From NCBI GenBank assembly GCA_025456225.1, contig JALOLB010000010.1, positions 1 through 34,059 of the forward strand: DNA of 34,059 nt, given 5' to 3'. The translations under genes were made by a program, and so were the position numbers. Positions within the stretch are counted from its first letter, which is position 1. Each line of letters starts with the position of its first letter. The notes under the pieces are model-generated. The model searched no databases, was not told the DNA's origin, and saw only the letters and a program-made list of their open reading frames with translations. This DNA comes from Thermoanaerobaculaceae bacterium (GTDB lineage Bacteria; Acidobacteriota; Thermoanaerobaculia; Thermoanaerobaculales; Thermoanaerobaculaceae). Positions 30,201 through 34,059 of this stretch are shown piece after piece.

Positions 30201-32085
30201 GTTCGCGCTTCCAGCCAATGCCCACTACCTGAACGGCGGCGACAAGCTCGTGGTCAACGACAACGACGACTCGATCGAGCTGCAGAACGCCTCGTCGGCG
30301 ATCGTGGACGGCGTCACCCCGGCCCTGCCGGCCGCCAACAGCTCGATCAAGCGGACCTCACCCGCCGAACCGGCGACGGTCATCACCTCGTGGAGTCAGA
30401 GCACCTGGACCACCGCCAACCCGGGAAGCGGCCAGTCCCCTGCCGGTACCACCAACCTCGTCCTGAACGAGGTTGCGGACGCCATCGGGACCGGCAACTA
30501 CATCTACGAGTTCGTCGAGCTGTACTACGACACGGTCGCCCCGACGACCCCCAGGCTCATCGTGACGAGGACCGGAACGGGCGCCGGCACGGTCGCCTCC
30601 GATCCCGAGGGCATCGACTGCGGGATGGTCTGCGAAGCCGATTTCACCTTCGACACCCCGGTCCAGCTCGCCGCCAGCCCGGACCCGGGAAGCACCTTCG
30701 CCGGGTGGGGCGGAGCCTGCTCCGGGACCGGGACCTGCACGGTGACGATGGACGCCGCGAGGTCGGTCACCGCCACCTTCACCCTCATCCCGGCCCTGGT
30801 CCTGAGCGCCTCCGCGGCTCCAACGACCGGCGCCGTGCCGCTTGGTGTGGTGTTCACCGCCTCGGCCGGCGGCGGCGTGCCCGGCTACACCTGGGCCTGG
30901 GACTTCGGCGACAGCCAGGGCTCCACCGCCCAGAACCCGAGCCACACCTACACGACGGTCGGGACCTACACCGTCACCTGCACGGTCGCGGACTCCACCC
31001 TGGTCACCGCGTCGAAGAGCCTCACCATCCACGCCCACACCATCGCCACCGCGGTCAGCCTCACGGTCGACGTGCACCAGATCGGTGCTCTCGGGTCTGA
31101 CCTCAACGGCGTGCTCGAGCCGGGCGAGACGGTCGTCGTCGAGCCCATGTGGCGGAACTACGGTGACTCCGCCTTCACGCTCACCGGGATCGCCTCCGCC
31201 TTCACGGGTCCGGGCGCGGCCAACCTTGTGATCGCCGACGCGAGCGTCAACTACGGCCTGATCGGCGCCGGCTCGGCGTCCGACTGCTTCACCACGACCG
31301 GCGACTGCCTCGCGCTCCGCGTCATGACGCCCGCCAGCCGTCCCCAGCTCCACTGGGATGCCACCGCCACGGAGACGCCATCGAGCGGTCAGCCGACGAC
31401 CTGGAAGCTCCACATCGGCGACTCGTTCGTTGACACGCCGCGGGATCAGTGGGCGTATCGCTTCATCGAGACCCTCCTGCACAACGGCGTCACGACCGGC
31501 ATCGATCCGGCGAAGCGCCTCTACGGCCCGGGCGGCACGGTGCTTCGCGACCAGATGGCGGTCTTCATCGCCCGCGCCCTCGCTGGGGGGGATGCGAACG
31601 TCCCGGTCGCCGGGACGGTGACCGGCAAGGGGTCCTACGACTGCAGGGCGGATGGCGTCTCGCTCTTCAACGACGTCGCCCCGACCGACTGGTTCTGCCG
31701 CCACGTCCACCTGCTCCTGGGGCAGGGCATCACCACGGGGTGCGACCCCGCCAACGCCCTGTACTGCCCGGCGCCGCCGGTCACACGGGGCCCGATGGCG
31801 GTCTTCATCGCGCGAGCCGTCGCCGGGAGCGAGGCGAGCGTGCCGCTGGCATACGCCGACGCGGGCACCGGCAGAGCGTACTCGTGTGACCCGCGCTCAC
31901 CGAGCACGTTCTTCGTGGACGTTTCGGCCGGGGACTGGTACTGCAAGCACGTCCACTACCTCTGGGCCACGGGCGTGATCAGCGGTTGCGATCAGACCAA
32001 CCACCTCTACTGCCCCGTCCCCGAGGTCCCCCGCGACCAGATGGCGAAGTTCCTCACCAATGGGTTCGGCCTGAAGCTGTACTGA
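27298..32085 (+). CDS. Large secreted PHP-domain, multi-module protein with SLH-like C-terminus
   Basis: A 1595-residue protein with a signal peptide (about 1-34). Order: a FlgD-like Ig strand pattern ('WDGRTDRGDLAPAGLYTFTF'), then a PHP-type metallophosphoesterase region with HSHSNYSDG (221-229), SDHNH (266-270), QEFG (314-317) and later His377/His389. Two 'PPDLAGVPTATDV...'-type modules with paired Cys follow, then FnIII (about 820-910), a lamin-tail-like domain ('ISGWKLV...APGEYVVVG', about 912-1010), an InlB B-repeat-like segment ('GTGAGTVASDPEGIDC...FAGWGGACSG', about 1087-1161), PKD (WAWDFGDSQG, about 1168-1245) and three SLH-like repeats from about 1378. The SLH-like repeats carry 'FNDVAPTDWFCRHV', 'GITTGCDP', 'LYCP' and 'RDQMAVFIARA'. 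It is probably a cell-surface-attached phosphoesterase or nuclease-like enzyme. ATG 27298 is favoured over GTG 27265 by the signal peptide. Confidence 0.87.
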   Translation: MRHSPPVRPRSLSLVPTLLLALGLGGIPATASVAPDDNHPFAIFVGSDGYRFSPALPGKLGTERLYAIISHPDAAARQALGPMLWTLELRGPDGAGSVVRTAGGKAWPDEVGSALVEFHWDGRTDRGDLAPAGLYTFTFGARLVPMAAVKGRPIETYEDAGGIPEAEEADPTTDEVVVDPTLTVEDSLNLRASRAMGVCDTPQNTPLEAGFGYNFYYGSNHSHSNYSDGGHPTSSCSTGVGTGTFDPAAVYDYARTTGGVDFWVISDHNHLFDDAVSASNPPVTEAKVLQRYQDGRAAATAATVDGAFVAVWAQEFGVISNGGHVLTYETPGLFGWETCSDCNSVTPQCTPGTNCYFDWYVPKLTHYLTLYAQSVAHPSPAGPLGSLAHPQSGDYDNYAFDANADDAMQGIAVRSGLASSSSTSCLDANVGSTNYFSRWMTALNKGFHLGPTAEQDAHCNNYGVANPTRTVYLLPNGTAPVLTKTAILAAHRTRHFFATEDTNAQIIFATGDSSHIMGDIFTVPTSVTLRAAAFDPGGDAVSTIELWRGQIGAGVPTTAYQTVSNQSTFITTDSPTPGTYYYFIHAVQQDGHDIYTAPMWITFTGAPPCTTPPDLAGVPTATDVAACADSGVTVAWTDIGDWGDAGSSGSRSIEVLRSTNGSTWTSCGVDADLTSPFVDTGGSNGTSYLYRVRATNRCGAVAQIGTTTPTADVVSGPVFAGVQSVTDVSVCQLSGVQVQWQAPSSWNDGCASSCVRTFVVYRDGSPVSPALGASSTSYLDVTVPAGSHSYRVEATSHTGCANDGGVALAGSDATNDGSAPTITLGPATTPAVNSVTIAWTTNEASDSRVEYGLTATYGSTASSPALVTAHSVTITGLTAATPYHVRVGSADGCGNGPTWSPDGTFTTLATPVGLDISGWKLVQHSPPSTTRTYTFPAGTLIAPGEYVVVGRNASQAAFETFWATQTPGFALPANAHYLNGGDKLVVNDNDDSIELQNASSAIVDGVTPALPAANSSIKRTSPAEPATVITSWSQSTWTTANPGSGQSPAGTTNLVLNEVADAIGTGNYIYEFVELYYDTVAPTTPRLIVTRTGTGAGTVASDPEGIDCGMVCEADFTFDTPVQLAASPDPGSTFAGWGGACSGTGTCTVTMDAARSVTATFTLIPALVLSASAAPTTGAVPLGVVFTASAGGGVPGYTWAWDFGDSQGSTAQNPSHTYTTVGTYTVTCTVADSTLVTASKSLTIHAHTIATAVSLTVDVHQIGALGSDLNGVLEPGETVVVEPMWRNYGDSAFTLTGIASAFTGPGAANLVIADASVNYGLIGAGSASDCFTTTGDCLALRVMTPASRPQLHWDATATETPSSGQPTTWKLHIGDSFVDTPRDQWAYRFIETLLHNGVTTGIDPAKRLYGPGGTVLRDQMAVFIARALAGGDANVPVAGTVTGKGSYDCRADGVSLFNDVAPTDWFCRHVHLLLGQGITTGCDPANALYCPAPPVTRGPMAVFIARAVAGSEASVPLAYADAGTGRAYSCDPRSPSTFFVDVSAGDWYCKHVHYLWATGVISGCDQTNHLYCPVPEVPRDQMAKFLTNGFGLKLY

Positions 32086-32134
32086 CACGCCAACCCCGAA
32101 CCGCAGCCCCGGACCCCACTTCCCCCGGCGGTCT

Positions 32135-32161
32135 GGTGCCGTTACCCTGGCACCCGGTGCC
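32135..32161 (+). terminator. Candidate terminator after the surface-protein gene
   Basis: GGTGCC (32135-32140) pairs with GGCACC (32149-32154) around an eight-base loop. A further GGTGCC at 32156-32161 offers an alternative pairing. It lies 50 bases after the stop codon and has no T-tract. Confidence 0.35.
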
Positions 32162-32215
32162 GCGCGGGCGTGTCCCCGACCTCGCACTGCGACCGGACCT
32201 CGACGGGAGACCCGA

Positions 32216-32668
32216 ATGACGACGAAGGCTGCGGTGGACGATTTCGTGGCTCAAAGGACCCTGGCGCTCGTGGGAGCGTCCCGGTCCGGGCGCAAGTTCG
32301 GCAACGCCATCTACCGGGAGCTGCGTACGAAGGGCTACCGGGTGCTGGCCGTCCACCCCGAAGTCGCGAGCATCGAGGGCGACCCCTGCTGGCCGACCCT
32401 GGCCGCGCTCCCGGAGCCGGTGGGCGGCGTCGTGGTCGTCCTGCCCCCCGCCGCGGCTCGCAAGGTCGTGCAGGAGGCCGCCGCCGCCCGCATCCCCCGG
32501 CTCTGGCTCCAGCAGGGCAGCGAGTCGCCCGAGGCGATCGAGACCGCCCGCGCGGCAGGCATCGAGGCCGTGGCCGGCAAGTGCCTGCTCATGTTCGTGG
32601 AGCCCGTCGGCTGGTTTCACCGCTTCCACCGCACCCTCTGGGGCTGGCTCGGGAAGCTGCCGAAGTAG
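32216..32668 (+). CDS. CoA-binding domain protein (YccU-like)
   Basis: A 150-residue single-domain protein with the Rossmann-type CoA-binding fold. 'TLALVGASRSGRKFGNAIYRELRTKGYRV' carries the nucleotide-binding loop (about 15-43), followed by 'VLAVHPEVASIEGDPCWPTLAALPEPVGGVVVVLPP' and a conserved tail 'IPRLWLQQGSESPEAIETARAAGIEAVAGKCLLMF'. This is the YccU type, related to the N-terminus of acyl-CoA synthetase alpha subunits; the cellular role is not established. ATG 32216 has GGGAGA upstream. There is no obvious functional link to the neighbouring genes. Confidence 0.88.
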   Translation: MTTKAAVDDFVAQRTLALVGASRSGRKFGNAIYRELRTKGYRVLAVHPEVASIEGDPCWPTLAALPEPVGGVVVVLPPAAARKVVQEAAAARIPRLWLQQGSESPEAIETARAAGIEAVAGKCLLMFVEPVGWFHRFHRTLWGWLGKLPK

Positions 32669-32940
32669 CGGAAGCCGTCTTCACCCACCATCCCCCGCCT
32701 CGAAGTGCCGACGTGGTCGTGGACGTGGTCGCGGTCACCGACTCGCGCCAGGCCTCGGCGCGGACCCCTCCTCCGGTGGGCCGGGAGGGATGCCGACGAG
32801 GTTGAGCTGGGGGCAGCCGTTCGCCCACGAGCCGCGACTATCGTCCACGTCCACCACCGCGTCGAGGTCCGACCCTGCTCTGAGCCATGGAATGCCCTGC
32901 ACCCTCAGGCGGTATCCTTGTGCAAGGGAGGATCACAGCC

Positions 32941-33390
32941 ATGGGCATCTTCGGGAAGTCGCTCGAGGAGAAGGCGCAGGAGGCGGTCGCCGAGATCGGC
33001 CAGATGGGGCTCGGCGTCTGGCAGCTCACCGCCACGGTGGACGGCCAGGTGGTCACCCTCAAGGGCGAGGCGCAGAACCTCGAGGCCAAGACACGAGTCA
33101 TGCAGGAGTTCTGCGCCCGTGTCGAGTGCGAGAACGTCATCAACACCATCCGGGTGCCGGCGCCGGCCACCCGCGTGCCGGCCGCGGCCGGGCCCGGGCC
33201 CCCCGCGCCACCGCCGGTCAGCGCCGAGCCCACGATCCACGTCGTGGTGGCCGGCGACACTCTCGGCGCCCTGGCCAGGCGGTACTACGGCAAGGCCAGT
33301 CTCTACATGAAGATCTTCGAGGCCAACCGGGACATCCTGAAGGACCCGAACCTCATCAAGGTGGGCCAGCGGCTACGCATCCCGGCGTAG
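32941..33390 (+). CDS. kbp: BON-LysM protein, Kbp/YgaU-like
   Basis: A 149-residue protein with the same length and domain order as E. coli Kbp (YgaU): an N-terminal 'MGIFGKSLEEKAQEA' and BON-type domain ('LTATVDGQVVTLKGEAQ', about 31-47), a Pro/Ala-rich linker, then a C-terminal LysM domain ('HVVVAGDTLGALARRYYGK' to 'NLIKVGQRLRIPA', about 100-149). Kbp is a cytoplasmic potassium-binding protein; LysM domains otherwise bind N-acetylglucosamine polymers. No signal peptide is visible, which fits the cytoplasmic Kbp role. The ATG at 32941 is preferred over an in-frame ATG at 32887 because GGGAGG lies nine to ten bases upstream and homology starts there. The potassium role is inferred from family resemblance. 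Confidence 0.83.
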   Translation: MGIFGKSLEEKAQEAVAEIGQMGLGVWQLTATVDGQVVTLKGEAQNLEAKTRVMQEFCARVECENVINTIRVPAPATRVPAAAGPGPPAPPPVSAEPTIHVVVAGDTLGALARRYYGKASLYMKIFEANRDILKDPNLIKVGQRLRIPA

Positions 33391-33401
33391 CGCACCGGTC
33401 A

Positions 33402-33425
33402 AGCGGGCTCCCGGGAGGAGCCGCT
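33402..33425 (+). terminator. Hairpin after the Kbp-like gene
   Basis: AGC-G-GGCTCC, loop CGGGA, GGAGCC-GCT forms a nine-base-pair stem with one bulged G, eleven bases after the stop codon. It could terminate the Kbp-like transcript. No T-tract follows, so it may instead be a 3'-end stabiliser. Confidence 0.45.
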
Positions 33426-33462
33426 GTCATCTGAAGGACGGTTGCAGGAAGGGGAGGACGTC

Positions 33463-34059
33463 ATGAAGCTCCGATTCGCTCCAACGTGCTTGTGGTGCAT
33501 CGCCGTGCTGGCGCTAGCGGCGCCCCTGGTCGCCGCGACCCTCGACGACGGCCGGCTCGAGGTCTCCTGGTTTGCGGACGACGCCACCTTCAAGGAGGCC
33601 GACGAGATCGACTACCTCTGGGTGAGCGAGGGGTTCGACCTGAATGGCAAGTCGCTCCACTTCAAGACGTGGCCCGAGCCGAAGTTCCTCGGCCCGAAGG
33701 CCTCCGAGCGCGACGAGAAGGACGTGCGACTCGCCAAGATGATGAGCAGCACGATGCACGAGGTGTTTTCGAGCGCCTTCGCCAAGGCCTACGGCGACCG
33801 CATCAAGACCTCCTTCGACAGCGGCGACATCCTCGTCGAGGGCCGCGTCGTCGACAGCAGCACCGGCAACACGGCCGCCAAGGTCTGGGTCGGGTTCGGC
33901 GCCGGCGCCGGCAACACCACCATCGACGTGCGCTTCGTCGAGGCCTCGACCGGGAAGGTCCTGGCCGGCTTCCACCACCGGGTGGTGAGCGGCACCACGT
34001 GGTCGACCACCGACGGCAAGTTCTTCGACTGGGTCGAGGAGACCACCGAGAACATGGCC
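33463..34059 (+). CDS. Exported DUF4410-like protein (cut off by window end)
   Basis: The frame from ATG 33463 stays open for 199 codons to the last base, so the C-terminus is missing. GGGGAGG lies six bases upstream. The N-terminus 'LCIAV'-type hydrophobic stretch ('CLWCIAVLALAAPLVAA', about 9-25) is a signal peptide. The body includes 'ADDATFKEADEIDYLWVSEGFDL', 'GRVVDSSTGNTAAKVWVGFGAG' and 'TTIDVRFVEASTGKVLAGF'. The last two match the pattern of DUF4410 proteins, small periplasmic or outer-membrane-associated proteins of unknown function that resemble surface-exposed lipoproteins of secretion systems. Cys9 and Cys12 are in the signal region but there is no clear lipobox. Confidence 0.72.
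   Translation, partial: MKLRFAPTCLWCIAVLALAAPLVAATLDDGRLEVSWFADDATFKEADEIDYLWVSEGFDLNGKSLHFKTWPEPKFLGPKASERDEKDVRLAKMMSSTMHEVFSSAFAKAYGDRIKTSFDSGDILVEGRVVDSSTGNTAAKVWVGFGAGAGNTTIDVRFVEASTGKVLAGFHHRVVSGTTWSTTDGKFFDWVEETTENMA

Noticed and set aside
27226-30225. 999-codon open frame on the minus strand opposite the surface protein
   Set aside because: Gly/Val/Arg/His-rich shadow of the PHP-domain gene, with no start signal and no recognisable domain.
32700-32870. GTGGTC/GTCCAC-rich stretch before the Kbp-like gene, partly inverted
   Set aside because: The repeat units are irregular and the inverted match is poor; it resembles ordinary GC-rich spacer or decayed coding sequence.
1-34059. CRISPR arrays, tRNA or rRNA genes, insertion sequences, phage genes
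   Set aside because: No regularly spaced 25-40 base repeats, no cloverleaf or rRNA signatures, and no transposase or integrase protein was found on either strand.

Overview
This is a very GC-rich bacterial chromosome segment. Two features point to an Acidobacteriota-like environmental lineage, possibly Thermoanaerobaculia-like: a Ser/Thr kinase fused to a TolB/PD40-type propeller, and a large secreted protein ending in Cys-rich SLH-like repeats. That placement is an inference from gene families; the window holds no rRNA or other phylogenetic marker. I found no rRNA, tRNA, CRISPR array, insertion sequence or phage gene.

Left flank (1-6.8 kb): a PPK2-type polyphosphate kinase, a transmembrane Ser/Thr kinase, a Phd/ParE-like toxin-antitoxin pair with a recognisable promoter/operator, a YedF-type DsrE protein, an exported nitroreductase and a membrane-anchored TonB-C-like protein. 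Between 4.9 and 6.7 kb lie five copies of a dispersed palindromic element. Two of them flank a 38-codon fossil of a glycosyltransferase gene.

Centre (6.8-22.7 kb): a surface-glycan locus in several transcription units. A leftward operon encodes two GT4 glycosyltransferases and a glutamine-dependent amidotransferase (AsnB type). A rightward pair encodes a MurJ/Wzx-like flippase and a methyltransferase. A second rightward unit holds another AsnB paralogue and a GT4. A leftward unit encodes two polytopic GT-C-like proteins and a DPM1-like GT2 with a membrane tail. The likely scheme is that GT4 enzymes build a lipid-linked glycan, AsnB enzymes amidate sugar acids, the methyltransferase decorates it, the flippase exports it, and the DPM1-like enzyme makes polyprenyl-phosphate-sugar donors for the GT-C enzymes outside the membrane. 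No initiating phosphoglycosyltransferase, recognisable polymerase or nucleotide-sugar gene is present, so these must lie elsewhere.

Right flank (22.8-34 kb): a leftward group with a MocR-type regulator (GntR-HTH plus aminotransferase), a stand-alone aminotransferase resembling the regulator's own C-terminal domain, a PhzF-like isomerase and a C_GCAxxG_C_C protein. Rightward come a 1595-residue secreted protein (PHP-type phosphoesterase, FnIII, lamin-tail, InlB-like, PKD and SLH-like modules), a CoA-binding protein, a Kbp/YgaU-like BON-LysM protein and a DUF4410-like exported protein cut by the window end.

Several intergenic spacers carry short tandem arrays with a 7-base period (GGGGACA, CCTTGAG and GTCGAGA families). 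Together with the palindromic element and the gene fossil, they are the least conventional content of the window.
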